DNA of 64,000 bases from Methanothrix harundinacea. GTDB lineage: Archaea; Halobacteriota; Methanosarcinia; Methanotrichales; Methanotrichaceae. The stretch lies in NCBI GenBank assembly GCA_002502785.1, contig DAQG01000124.1, positions 1-64,000 on the forward strand, read 5' to 3'. The position numbers and the translations under genes are program-made. The notes below the pieces were generated by a model that did not search any database, was not told the origin of the DNA, and saw only the letters and a program-made list of their open reading frames with translations. Below are positions 36,153-45,091 of the stretch, in pieces (within the stretch, counting starts at the first letter, position 1; each line of letters opens with the position of its first letter).

Positions 36153-36899
36153 TCACGCAGAAAGTCGGACGTTGTTCGTAACCACAAACCCGAAGGGATA
36201 ACCTCCCATCGCAACGCTGGGAAGAGATACGTCTATGTAAACGGTGTCGCTGTAGTCGTAGATCGGATCTCCATTCCCGTTCACGTTGCCGTTGGCGTTG
36301 TAGAACCTGAGGGTGGCTATCGGCCCACCGGCAGATAGTGGCACGATCATAGGAATCGCGGGTCCATCGTTGTCAGGATGGTAGTCAAGCACCTTCGTTC
36401 CTGGAGAAAGGCCGCATACCGGATCCAACCGGACATCTTTGGTGGCGGTCCTAGCACCGATGGCTGCAGGGGTCATCGCCAGGACGTAAACCGGGTCCTG
36501 AAAGTCGTACCCTTGGCTGCCGTAGAGATCCGCGTAATAAATACCGGCTGCTTGGCCCGGCAAAGCGCTCAGAGGCTTGTTTATGTCGTTGTCTGTGGAT
36601 ATCACTTTGCTGCCTGCAAGATATCCGTAATAATCGGTGAGCCTTATGTCATTGGCGTCGATGATGCTGTTTCCCGAAATGTCCAGATATATTGTGTCAC
36701 CGTCGTCGTAGAGCCCTGGATTCGATCCTGTATCCCAGTAGCCTAGATTTGGGTTCAGCGGCGATGGGAAATCGTCGAGATAAAGCCCAACATCGGCATC
36801 CCCAGTCATTACCTTAGACCCGAACTGTCCCAAAGCACCATTTAAGCTCAGGGCCAAAACCAGTCCGGTCAATATACAAACTCTCGTTAATCCCTTCAC
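36153..36899 (-). CDS. secreted repeat protein, second of three tandem paralogues
   Basis: Starts with GTG at 36899 (GGGGG a few bases upstream). The 248 residues comprise a signal peptide ending near GALGQ and the same three-unit pattern as the neighbours: FGSKVMTGDADVG, then DGDTIYLDI with ANDIRLT, YLAGSKVISTDNDI, and a last unit ending TNNVRLSA. A TATA-like CTTATAAG lies about 45 bases upstream. Function unknown. Confidence 0.78.
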   Translation of the reverse strand: MKGLTRVCILTGLVLALSLNGALGQFGSKVMTGDADVGLYLDDFPSPLNPNLGYWDTGSNPGLYDDGDTIYLDISGNSIIDANDIRLTDYYGYLAGSKVISTDNDINKPLSALPGQAAGIYYADLYGSQGYDFQDPVYVLAMTPAAIGARTATKDVRLDPVCGLSPGTKVLDYHPDNDGPAIPMIVPLSAGGPIATLRFYNANGNVNGNGDPIYDYSDTVYIDVSLPSVAMGGYPFGFVVTNNVRLSA

Positions 36900-37125
36900 A
36901 TTAACCCCCCTTCGTATTTCTAATAATAGTTTACAGTCTATCGTAATCTTATAAGTACTTTTTTGGGGATTTAGGGAGATACAGGGGATCTCTAACGCCG
37001 ATAAGCAATTTAAATCGATGAAAAACTTCCGATCGGCACATCATACCGAAAAAGAGTGCGCCTAAATTGGCAACATCCAGAGAGAAACAAAGACTCCTGA
37101 TATGAGAAACTCGATATCTTTGACA

Positions 37126-37156
37126 CCCTCGCCTCCTAATAAAAAGAAGGCGAGGG
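37126..37156 (-). terminator. terminator hairpin after the third paralogue
   Basis: CCCTCGCC (37126-37133) and GGCGAGGG (37149-37156) form a perfect 8-bp stem just past the 3' end of the 37169-37873 gene, with an A/T-rich loop. So the paralogues are not one simple transcript. Confidence 0.55.
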
Positions 37157-37168
37157 GTCGGCGAAAGT

Positions 37169-37873
37169 TCAGATGGACATTCTGGCATCGTTTATGGTCA
37201 CCACGTAGAATGGGTACTGAGTGTCCATGTAGACTATGTCCCCCCTATCGTATATGGCGTATCCTCCATTGTTGATGTTTCCGTTGGTGTTGAAGAAGCT
37301 GAGCATCCCTGGGAGGGTTGAGGTCTTGAGGCCGTTATCCGGATCGGTGTCGTTAACCCTGCTTCCCGCCGGAAAACCCTTATAACTGGTGATACGGACG
37401 TCGTTGGAGTTAATCTCGCCCGGCACAACGTTGAGGTATATAGGGTCTTCCAGGTTGTAGGCCCGGTCTCCCCCCGCATCGAGGAACCGCAGCTCAGCCC
37501 TGGGAGTGGTGCTGGTACCAAACTTGGTCAGCTGCTTTCCTATGTCGTTGTCCGCTTTGGCCACCTGCGATCCTGCTGGAAGCTCGCCGAAAGGCGTTAA
37601 TCGGACGTCGTTTTCACTGACAACGTCGTCACTGGGATCGATGTTTACGTAGACCACATCATCCCGATCGAAGACGCCCACGATCCCCCCATCCCAGAAA
37701 GCGAACTCAGGACCCATGTAAAACGGGCTGAGGGCCCCAGACTCGTCTAAATCGTTCCACATCACCTTAGATCCGTATTGCATATCGTCGCTGGCCCAGG
37801 AAGCGGAAACGGCGACCAGGGTCAGAACCAGCATCAGCAAAACTGGCCTGCCGAAAGGAAGATATCTCATCAT
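37169..37873 (-). CDS. secreted repeat protein, third of three tandem paralogues
   Basis: A 234-residue protein with a signal peptide (hydrophobic 10-24, then SWASD). The units are the clearest of the set: DRDDVVYVNI to ENDVRLTPF, AGSQVAKADNDIGKQL; then LEDPIYLNVV to SNDVRITSY, AGSRVNDTDPDNGL; then DRGDIVYMDT to INDARMSI. Spacing between unit starts is about 70 residues. A TATA box lies about 64 bases upstream. Probably cell-surface or secreted; no known family was recognised. Confidence 0.78.
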   Translation of the reverse strand: MMRYLPFGRPVLLMLVLTLVAVSASWASDDMQYGSKVMWNDLDESGALSPFYMGPEFAFWDGGIVGVFDRDDVVYVNIDPSDDVVSENDVRLTPFGELPAGSQVAKADNDIGKQLTKFGTSTTPRAELRFLDAGGDRAYNLEDPIYLNVVPGEINSNDVRITSYKGFPAGSRVNDTDPDNGLKTSTLPGMLSFFNTNGNINNGGYAIYDRGDIVYMDTQYPFYVVTINDARMSI

Positions 37874-37936
37874 GAGTCACCCCACATCAATTCTTATTAC
37901 TCCCCTCTTTGTGAGATGTATCTTTCTCCTATATCA

Positions 37937-37946
37937 CATATAAATA
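37937..37946 (-). promoter_or_regulatory. TATA box upstream of the third paralogue
   Basis: TATTTATATG on the minus strand, 64-73 bases before the start at 37873, in an AT-rich spacer. It predicts a leader of about 40 bases. Confidence 0.5.
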
Positions 37947-38127
37947 TTGCTAAAATGATACGCTTGATATTCAGCGCAAAAGCGGTCCATCAACTCCGAG
38001 AAAAAACAAATCAGGGACCAAAATAGTCAAAGCTGGCCGAGAAGATTATCGGACTTGTCCGCGAATCTCGACCAGAATTTGGCTACATCTATTTTGGTTA
38101 CATCTTCTCACGAAGTGTTCTCGATTC

Positions 38128-38961
38128 TCATCTCCAAACTGCAGGTTTTACTAGACCGTCTTGGATCACCATGTACTTGTAATCTTCACAGGGGCTCTTG
38201 TTCCAGGAGCCGACGTTCGCAACCCTGTGTTCTTCGTCGACGAAGGGCATGTGAGTGTGCCCAAAGATCAGAAACTCGTCGATTTCCATTCCCATGTAAA
38301 CGGCTCTGGACCTTGATTTTGCGAGGTTGTCTATGGTGAGGGCCGCTTTATGGCGGCCATAGAGCCTCTCGTCAGGTCCTTCCATCATGGATTCGAACGC
38401 TTTATTTAAATCCGATGGAACCCTTTGAAGCCTCTCCAGGATCGACTTTGAGCTCTGGATCGTATCCCAAAGTTTGCTGGCGGCGTTCCCCGTATCATCG
38501 CCCGCAAGACAAAGGTGCTCGGCAAAGCACTTGTAAGAGGTCAGAGACTTGTAGTAAGGGTTGGCGAGGACCTCCAGCTGGTAGCCGTGAGTGAAGAAAA
38601 ATTTCTTACCCCCTTCCTGAAGTTTGACGTGCTCTGCGACGTTCTTGAAGGGGAATCGCTCGGATAACGTCTCTTTGAGCTTCAGCATGTAGTAGTCGTG
38701 GTTGCCAACGACGTAATGCACCTTCACGTCGTCCTTGAAGCTCGTGAGGACCGAGACAACATCCTCCATCTCCATCAGCGCTTTTGCGAAGTCGCGCCTC
38801 CAAAAATCGATCAGATCTCCGAGGATGACCAGATCTCCCCCTTCGCTAAGCTGATTGTCTTTTACGGAATTGAGAAACTCGAGGAACTCCCTGTCGTCTT
38901 TTTCCACTTTTGTATCTTTCGACTTTTCTGCTAGATGGACATCGGATATCACAACTATCAT
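38128..38961 (-). CDS. calcineurin-like metallophosphoesterase
   Basis: A 277-residue hydrolase with all the metal-binding blocks of the family in order: SDVHLAE near the start, GDLIDFW, GNHDYY, a histidine in FFTHGY and GHTHMP near the end. The two-metal site cleaves phosphoesters. The D-x-H and G-N-H-D spacing resembles LpxH-like enzymes, but archaea lack lipid A, so the substrate is unknown. A sequence TTAAATATG lies 24-37 bases before the start on the minus strand and could be the TATA box of a leaderless transcript. Confidence 0.9.
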   Translation of the reverse strand: MIVVISDVHLAEKSKDTKVEKDDREFLEFLNSVKDNQLSEGGDLVILGDLIDFWRRDFAKALMEMEDVVSVLTSFKDDVKVHYVVGNHDYYMLKLKETLSERFPFKNVAEHVKLQEGGKKFFFTHGYQLEVLANPYYKSLTSYKCFAEHLCLAGDDTGNAASKLWDTIQSSKSILERLQRVPSDLNKAFESMMEGPDERLYGRHKAALTIDNLAKSRSRAVYMGMEIDEFLIFGHTHMPFVDEEHRVANVGSWNKSPCEDYKYMVIQDGLVKPAVWR

Positions 38962-39097
38962 ATAAATCCCTGGGAATTATGGAATTTTCACATATTTAAC
39001 TTCTCCTCAACTCTCCACGTGGAACCCACAGATTACAGATTCATCATCCCCTTTCGCAGACCCATTTCTGCCAACCCTTCAATCAAATCTGGACGGT

Positions 39098-41017
39098 CTA
39101 TACCCTCCCGTAGTTGCTGGGGACCACAAACGAGGTCCAGGCACCGGCGACAACGTCTTTGAGGTTGTCGAATCCATGAAGCTCCTCCACATAGTCTCCG
39201 CTGAAGGGGAACTGGAAGTCCGCCTGCTTATCGTGATCCGTGAAGTTGAGGGCCACCAGGCTGAAGTGGTTCTCATCCTCTCTTGAAAAGATCAGGACGC
39301 CCTTGGACTGGTAACGGTCGCGATCGTTGTAGAAGATGTGTTTACCGCGCTGGAACTGGGGCTGGTGACGCATCTTGATCAGCCTCCGGACGAGGGATAC
39401 CATCCTCTTTCCTATGGGATCGTAGAAGTAGTCCCAGCGGACCGGCCTGAACATCACCACTCTTCCCATGCCCTTTTCGGGGATGAAGTAGTTCTCCCCG
39501 AACTCCTGACCCTGCCATAGCATCGGAACCCCCTTGGCGGCGAAGATCCCGATCAGATAAGGCTGGACCTTGTACCAGAAGCTGCGGTCCCCGTCTTTCA
39601 AGACCAAAAGGTCAGACTCCAATCGGTTGCAGAGGTTTTCGTCCCAATCTCTGATCTGCTTTAGGACGAGGTCTATCCCCTGGGGAACGGTGCCAAAGTT
39701 GCAGACGAGACGGGAATGGTCGTGGTTCTCAAGATACTGGAGGGCTGTCTTCTTGATCTTCTCGCCGTTGGATTCTACCTCGACAGGATAGTCCATGAGA
39801 CCGAGCCTGAACCCAAGAGCCGTCAACCAATCCATTTCCCCATGGGCCACCTTATTGACCGCTTCCAAGGTCTCGTTCTGCCAGGTGCAGTTACTGTAGG
39901 TCTCGCGAAGAGTCTCTTTCGGGCCTTCTAGCTGCTCAGCACACTGGATTATGTTTATCGACTAGCCGTCGAAGAACCTCTGCCAGTGGTCAGATGATCC
40001 CATCTTCGACTTGATCATCTGGTGGGTCTCGTAGACGAGGCTCGCATAACCCTTGCCAACGGCGCCGTCCCAGTAGTTAGGGACGCAGTCGTACCTGAAC
40101 CCGTCTGCGTGGTAGACGTCCAGCCAGTGGTGGTTGACGGTGAAGAAGAAGTCCCTGGTGAATTCCCGGTTGAAGTCGGTGCTCTGGCCGAAGTAATCCT
40201 TTGCAAAGGGGCCCATGAAGGGGTTTCCGTGGTATTCGAGCTTTCTGTAGAGGTAGCTGTAAGGGAAGAGGTCGCTTGTGTGGCCGTAGACGACGTCGAG
40301 GATCACCGCGATCCCTCTTTGATGAGCCGCGTCGATGAACCTCTGCATGTCGCGCCTCTTGCCGAACCTCTCATCGACACCGAAGTAGCCGATGGGCAGA
40401 AATCCCCAATCCACGATGTTGGAGACGTTGGTGACCGGCATCACCTCGATGCAGTTTATGCCCAGATCCCACAGGTAGTCGAGCCTCTCGATGGCGTCGT
40501 CGATACATCCTCCAAACTCGTTGATCATCAGCTCGTAGATTACAAGCTCTTCGAGGGGGGGCGTCTTCCACTCCTTCTCGTAATCGTTCCACTTCCACTT
40601 GTAGAGCCGTTCGTACCCCTTTGTGATGGCCGAGAGCTTTCCGACCCCAAACTCTCTAGCGAAGGGATCGACGATCCAGTCGATCGGGTCTTGCAGTCTT
40701 GGGTTCTCCAGGTAGTACCTGTAGACGTACCTGCCGTCGTCTCCCCAGTGAGAGTCTGGATGGCGATCTATGGAATCTGGATCGATCTTTACCTCTGCTG
40801 ACCAGAGCTCGCCGTAATCGGAATCCTCCGACTGGCTCATCTCGAACTTCATCGGCTGTACGTCCTGAATGAACTGATCTTTTTCGTGGATTATCTTGAC
40901 GAAGAGCCGGTTTTCGTCCCTGGCCGATACCCAGGGCAAGATTATATCAAAATCGATCACCTCTGGCGAGGTCCCTTTAGATCTGGCACCCAGCTTATCC
41001 AGCGGCAAGAGTTTCAT
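39098..41017 (-). pseudogene. alpha-amylase family (GH13) gene interrupted by one TAG
   Basis: A 639-codon frame broken only by a TAG at 39962-39964. Before it: an N-terminal beta domain, then the (beta/alpha)8 barrel with VILDVVYGHT and the nucleophile-bearing DGFRYDCVP. After it, in the same frame: INIIQCAEQLEGP, whose glutamate is the expected acid/base, then the strand with ENHDHSRLV and a C-terminal beta domain. Thus both catalytic halves are present but on either side of the stop. Explanations are a nonsense mutation, a sequence error or readthrough as pyrrolysine; no pyl genes are visible here. The enzyme would act on alpha-glucans such as glycogen. Confidence 0.8.
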
Positions 41018-41399
41018 CGTTCACCCCTCCTGAAATCCTCCTATCAAAGCACAAACTTTCCGTCTGTCCTGCCTCAATCTGGTGGATGATCTCGGGATAA
41101 TGTATCAACCTGTGCAGATTTTCAAAGTTGGAATCTGGCATTCGACCTATTATTCAAACTCAAATGCTATAGATCTGTCCGAGATCTTCCCCGCAAATCA
41201 GTTTTAATTTATGGGGTTTCCAGGAATAAGTAAGTTTTCACATATTTAGGCAGTAAATCCAAGACCAAAAGTTCTGGTCCATCCAAGTTGGATGACGTGA
41301 CAGGAGCTTCAATCGTTGGAGCCGCCAAAAAAATCCCAGATACCATCGGGACGCCTTCCTGGAATAGGTTGATCTATCGGGAAGGTAACCCCTCATCCG
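41018..41399. other. 382-base spacer without a recognisable gene
   Basis: It lies between the divergent amylase-family gene and the nucleoside-recognition gene. It contains AT-rich segments near 41200-41250 that could be promoters. The 14-mer TTTTCACATATTTA at 41235-41248 recurs exactly at 38985-38998. No tRNA-like or protein-like pattern was found. Confidence 0.5.
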
Positions 41400-42335
41400 A
41401 TGATCGATCTCTTCCTCAGGGTGCTGGAGTTCGCAGCTCCGATACTGGCCATGATAGGCATTGGCCTCTTCGGAGCCGGCGTCCTGACGGAGATGGGGCT
41501 GATGGAGGGCCTAAACAGGATCGCAAGACCGATCTTCTCCTTCACGAAACTTCCCGACGCCTGTGCTTCGGCCTTCGTCGTATCGGTGGGGTCGGCGGTG
41601 GCGGCCAACGGGATGGTGGCGAGGTTCAGGGACGAGGGGTGCCTGGAGGAAAAGGAGGTGATCCTCTGCGCCATCATGAACAGCATACCCGTCTACTTCA
41701 GGGAGCTGTTCACCTACCAGATACCGATCGTTCTTCCGGCCCTGGGTCTGGTGGTAGGGGGGTTTTACGCTCTTGTTTTCATAATCACGGCCTTGGTCAA
41801 AATTTTGGCGGTGGTGGTCCTGAGCAGGATCTTTCTCAAGGAAGGGACTTGCCGAGTTCCAGAAAGCGTTCATCGGGAGAGGGTCGCCTTCAGAGCCGCT
41901 GTGATCAGATCTTTCCGGCGGGAGAGGAGGCTATTTTTCAAGATCGCAGCCATCTACATCGCCATGACGACCCTCGTCTTCGCGCTCAGGGATCGGGGGG
42001 CCTTCGATGCCTTCAGCGTCCTGCCCCTGGCTGAGATCTTCGGCATCCCGCCGGAGAGCATCGTCCCCCTGACGACTTACGTTGCAAGCCCCATCGTCGG
42101 CATATCCCTCCTCGGACCGATGATCCACAGCAACGGGATTTCAGCCGTCCAGGCGATGATCGTCCTGATGCTGGGTAGCATGTTCATGCTCCCCTTCTTC
42201 GCCGTCAGGAGCCTTCTTCCCCGTTATGTGGGGCTTTTTGGGCCGCGCCTTGGGGTCGGCATCGTGGTCTTCTCGACGGGTATGAGCATTCTCGTGAGGT
42301 TTGTGATCCTTCTGGTCTTGCTGGCCTTAGGCTGA
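41400..42335 (+). CDS. nucleoside-recognition (Gate) domain membrane protein
   Basis: A 311-residue integral membrane protein with two hydrophobic halves, each about 120-130 residues, joined by a charged loop (about 145-185). The pattern GIGLFGAGVLTEMGLMEGLNRI, the FxxxSVGSAVAAN segment and the ISLLGPMIHSNGIS region in the second half match the nucleoside recognition/Gate group related to SpmA/SpmB and FeoB gate domains. These proteins are thought to move a small solute or metal, but no substrate is known. No partner gene adjoins it. Confidence 0.75.
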   Translation: MIDLFLRVLEFAAPILAMIGIGLFGAGVLTEMGLMEGLNRIARPIFSFTKLPDACASAFVVSVGSAVAANGMVARFRDEGCLEEKEVILCAIMNSIPVYFRELFTYQIPIVLPALGLVVGGFYALVFIITALVKILAVVVLSRIFLKEGTCRVPESVHRERVAFRAAVIRSFRRERRLFFKIAAIYIAMTTLVFALRDRGAFDAFSVLPLAEIFGIPPESIVPLTTYVASPIVGISLLGPMIHSNGISAVQAMIVLMLGSMFMLPFFAVRSLLPRYVGLFGPRLGVGIVVFSTGMSILVRFVILLVLLALG

Positions 42336-42388
42336 TGAAGGCGACTCCGTCTTTTCGAGATCAAAAGTGGCCTCGCTCGATGATAATT

Positions 42389-42805
42389 TCATTCGCCCAT
42401 TATCTGGACGACGACCCTCCTGTACCGGGGCCTGTTGTCCAGGTCCAGAAATACTATCTGCTGCCATGTGCCAAGCATCAGCTTTCCGTCGGAGAATGGG
42501 ACGGTGAGGCTCGGGCCGATCATCGAGGCCCGGACGTGGGAGTGGCCGTTGCCGTCGCCCCACCTCTCGTTGTGGGCGTACTCAACGTTCCTGGGAGCTA
42601 TCCTCTCCAGGGCGTCTTTCATGTCCTCCACGAGGCCCGGCTCGTACTCGATGGTGGTGACGGCACCGGTGGCGCCTGAGACGAAGATGACGGCAACTCC
42701 GGCAAGAAGCCCCGACCTCTCGACGGCGGCGGTCACCTTCGCAGTAAGATCAGTCATCTCGGCGTTTCCTTTGGTCTGAAAGTCGATGTGTTCGGTCACG
42801 ATCAA
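42389..42805 (-). CDS. YjbQ-family protein (secondary thiamine-phosphate synthase)
   Basis: About 138 residues of the UPF0047/YjbQ family. It shows VFVSGATGAVTTIEYEPGL, an HNERWGDGNGHSHVRASMIGP segment with the conserved His-x-His, and the closing LGTWQQIVFLDLDNRPRYRRV. Members can substitute weakly for thiamine-phosphate synthase; their main role is unclear. The TTG at 42805 is chosen because GGAGG lies eight bases before it, whereas the GTG at 42814 overlaps that site. Confidence 0.9.
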   Translation of the reverse strand: MIVTEHIDFQTKGNAEMTDLTAKVTAAVERSGLLAGVAVIFVSGATGAVTTIEYEPGLVEDMKDALERIAPRNVEYAHNERWGDGNGHSHVRASMIGPSLTVPFSDGKLMLGTWQQIVFLDLDNRPRYRRVVVQIMGE

Positions 42806-43010
42806 GGAGAGCACCTCCGGTTTGAAGACAAGATCTGTGCGTCATAACATATTTTCTTGGTCACCCTTGATCAAACTTTGCAGAGGAAAGGCCGAATGCG
42901 CGAAGTACAATGCTGAACCGCAGACTTCCAGCCGATCGACCAAACACCTCCGGCATCCGAGCCAAAATTTTTGTACCATCAGTTAGATACACTCCAGCGA
43001 GGTGTCCATC

Positions 43011-43826
43011 TTGAAACCCTTTGGATTGGCGGCCTGTATGTTGTTGTTCGTCCTCGTCTTTGGAATGCCCATCGTATATTCCATCGATCCTCCAGATGAC
43101 GGTTTTGAATACAGCTCCGAGGACGTATCCCAGTTCACCGACTTCTTCACGATGGATGCTCCGGCTACCAGCAGCGAGGTGGAGAGCTACAACCCATCGG
43201 GACGAGAGCCGTCATCGGTCTATTTCGGCGATCGGTCCACATCCTACTACACCTACCAGTCCACCTATTCTGGAACAAACTCTCTCTGGATCATGGGGTC
43301 ATCGAGCTGGGCCCAGCGGGTGATCTGCCCCCTCGGAGCATATCTATCGCTCCTCGCCTATTCCTCCAGCGGCGGGAGGGCCGACTTCTACGAGATATAC
43401 CCCGACGGAGGGGTCCTTCGCAAGTCCTACTCCTTCTATCCTGGGTACAGCAGGCTCATCTTCGAGGCCGATGAAGTTGGGAGACACATTTTGATTTTCG
43501 CTTTGAACAACCAGCCGAGCAACGTTGTGATCGTGGACGTCAGCGGCGGAGGCTGGCCCCCATCGCCTGGGCCTGGTCCCTCTCCATGGCCCTCGGCCGG
43601 ATCTGCTAGGGTGATCTTCAGCTCCAGCTGGCTTAGAGGCTACAGCGTCTTCGTCGACGGATCTTACGTCGGCGGCGACGGCCAAGGAGGTGATCCCCTC
43701 GACGGTACCTACAGCCTGAACGTCGCCGGAAACCAGTATCACACCCTGGAGATCTCCTCCGGTGACCAGACCTACTCCGAAGAGGGGACCTTCCTGACAG
43801 GCTACACCTACAGGCTCTCAATATAG
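43011..43826 (+). CDS. secreted protein with C-terminal PEGA-like domain
   Basis: A protein of about 271 residues starting at TTG (43011; GAGG eight bases before it, while the GTG at 43002 overlaps that site). The signal peptide ends near YSI. The middle is Ser/Tyr-rich beta structure. A Pro/Gly/Ser linker (about 187-198) leads to a last domain with the PEGA pattern (GYSVFVDGSYVGG, then GTYSLNVAG and YHTLEIS). PEGA domains are short extracellular beta modules in archaeal surface proteins. No neighbour explains its role. Confidence 0.75.
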   Translation: MKPFGLAACMLLFVLVFGMPIVYSIDPPDDGFEYSSEDVSQFTDFFTMDAPATSSEVESYNPSGREPSSVYFGDRSTSYYTYQSTYSGTNSLWIMGSSSWAQRVICPLGAYLSLLAYSSSGGRADFYEIYPDGGVLRKSYSFYPGYSRLIFEADEVGRHILIFALNNQPSNVVIVDVSGGGWPPSPGPGPSPWPSAGSARVIFSSSWLRGYSVFVDGSYVGGDGQGGDPLDGTYSLNVAGNQYHTLEISSGDQTYSEEGTFLTGYTYRLSI

Positions 43827-44005
43827 TCGGGGTTGGCAGCGGCGGCCGATCTTTTGCCGCCTATCTCTTTTCTTTATTTTAACGAAATTCGATGCCAGAA
43901 GGCCGCGACTAAACAATACAACTTGATTTGTCCAAAACTTATTTAACTACATTAAAACAAGTAAGCTTTGATTAAAACAAATGAATTTGTAGATGGTGTT
44001 TCAAG

Positions 44006-45049
44006 ATGCTGAGAATCCTAATGATCTTTCTTGCTCTGGCGCTCCTGTCAGGGACATCCATTTCGCAAGTAGATGACTCTGACCAGCTGGTGTCCATCAC
44101 CGACGAGGAGGAAAGAGCGGTCGCCGTTCCCCTCTCTCCTGAAAAGATCGTTTGTCTAACCCCCGCCGCGGCAGAGGTGATATACGCCCTCGGCGAGTCC
44201 CATCGATTGGTGGCTCTATCCGAGGACTGCACTATGCCTCCGGCTTTAACGGAGAAGGAGAGCATCGGCGAGTCCGGTCGCGAGGCGGACGTCGAGAGGA
44301 TCCTGGAGTTGGACCCAGACCTGGTCATAGCAAAGACGGGAAGCCTCTTTCCGGAAGATTACGAGGAGCAACTCACAAGTTACGGGATTCCCGTCCTCAG
44401 GTACCGGGTGCTTCACATCGACTCTCTGGTGCCGATGATCGAGGACTTTGGCATCGTATTGGAGAGGCAAGAAGAGGCCAGTGAGATGAGCGAATACATC
44501 GGCGGATACTACGACCTCGTCCTGAACAGGACCGCCGGAATTCAGGAAATCGAGAGACCAAGGGTCTACTTCATGTCGATGGGTCACTTCGACTGGACCG
44601 CAAGCTCTGCATCCACGGGCCACGAGAGGATCGTTGAGGCTGACGGAGATAACATCGCAGAGGATCTGGAGGGGAAGGTTCCCCACGTGGACATGGAGTG
44701 GGTAATAGAGCAGAACCCCGAGATTATAGTCTACTCGATGCCCACATCCCAGTACGAGGGCGCTACCCCCACTCTCGAGGAGATGGGGCAAAAGAGGGAC
44801 GAGATCATGAGCCTTCCGGGCTTTGACCAGATCGACGCCGTGAAGGCAGGCAATGTCTACGTCGTGGACATAAACATGGCCAGCGGCCTGGCGGAGGTCG
44901 TGAACATGCTCTACTACGCGCAATGGTTCCACTCCGACCTCTTCGAGGATGTGGATCCGAGGGCCGTCCACGAGGAGATTTACGAGAAGTATTTCCACAT
45001 GGATATCGAGGGGATCTGCCAGGTATATCCCGAAATTGTGGAGGCCTGA
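44006..45049 (+). CDS. BtuF/FepB-type ABC transporter substrate-binding protein
   Basis: A 347-residue periplasmic-binding-protein-like II (helical backbone) protein with a signal peptide (ALALLSGTS). Landmarks are the first-domain start VCLTPAAAEVIYALG, LDPDLVIAK, the long connecting helix and IEQNPEIIVYSMP in the second domain. Such proteins bind cobamides, heme or iron chelates for import. The permease and ATPase genes are not adjacent, so the ligand is open. A TATA-like CTTATTTAA lies near 43939-43947, about 60 bases upstream. Confidence 0.88.
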   Translation: MLRILMIFLALALLSGTSISQVDDSDQLVSITDEEERAVAVPLSPEKIVCLTPAAAEVIYALGESHRLVALSEDCTMPPALTEKESIGESGREADVERILELDPDLVIAKTGSLFPEDYEEQLTSYGIPVLRYRVLHIDSLVPMIEDFGIVLERQEEASEMSEYIGGYYDLVLNRTAGIQEIERPRVYFMSMGHFDWTASSASTGHERIVEADGDNIAEDLEGKVPHVDMEWVIEQNPEIIVYSMPTSQYEGATPTLEEMGQKRDEIMSLPGFDQIDAVKAGNVYVVDINMASGLAEVVNMLYYAQWFHSDLFEDVDPRAVHEEIYEKYFHMDIEGICQVYPEIVEA

Positions 45050-45091
45050 AAGCGCATCTTATAACTAGCCAGCCTGAGAAAGGCGGTGTCC

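Noticed and set aside
41288..42034. Plus-strand frame beginning upstream of the nucleoside-recognition gene
   Set aside because: Most of it is an out-of-frame shadow of the membrane protein, and its first 37 codons show no recognisable pattern.
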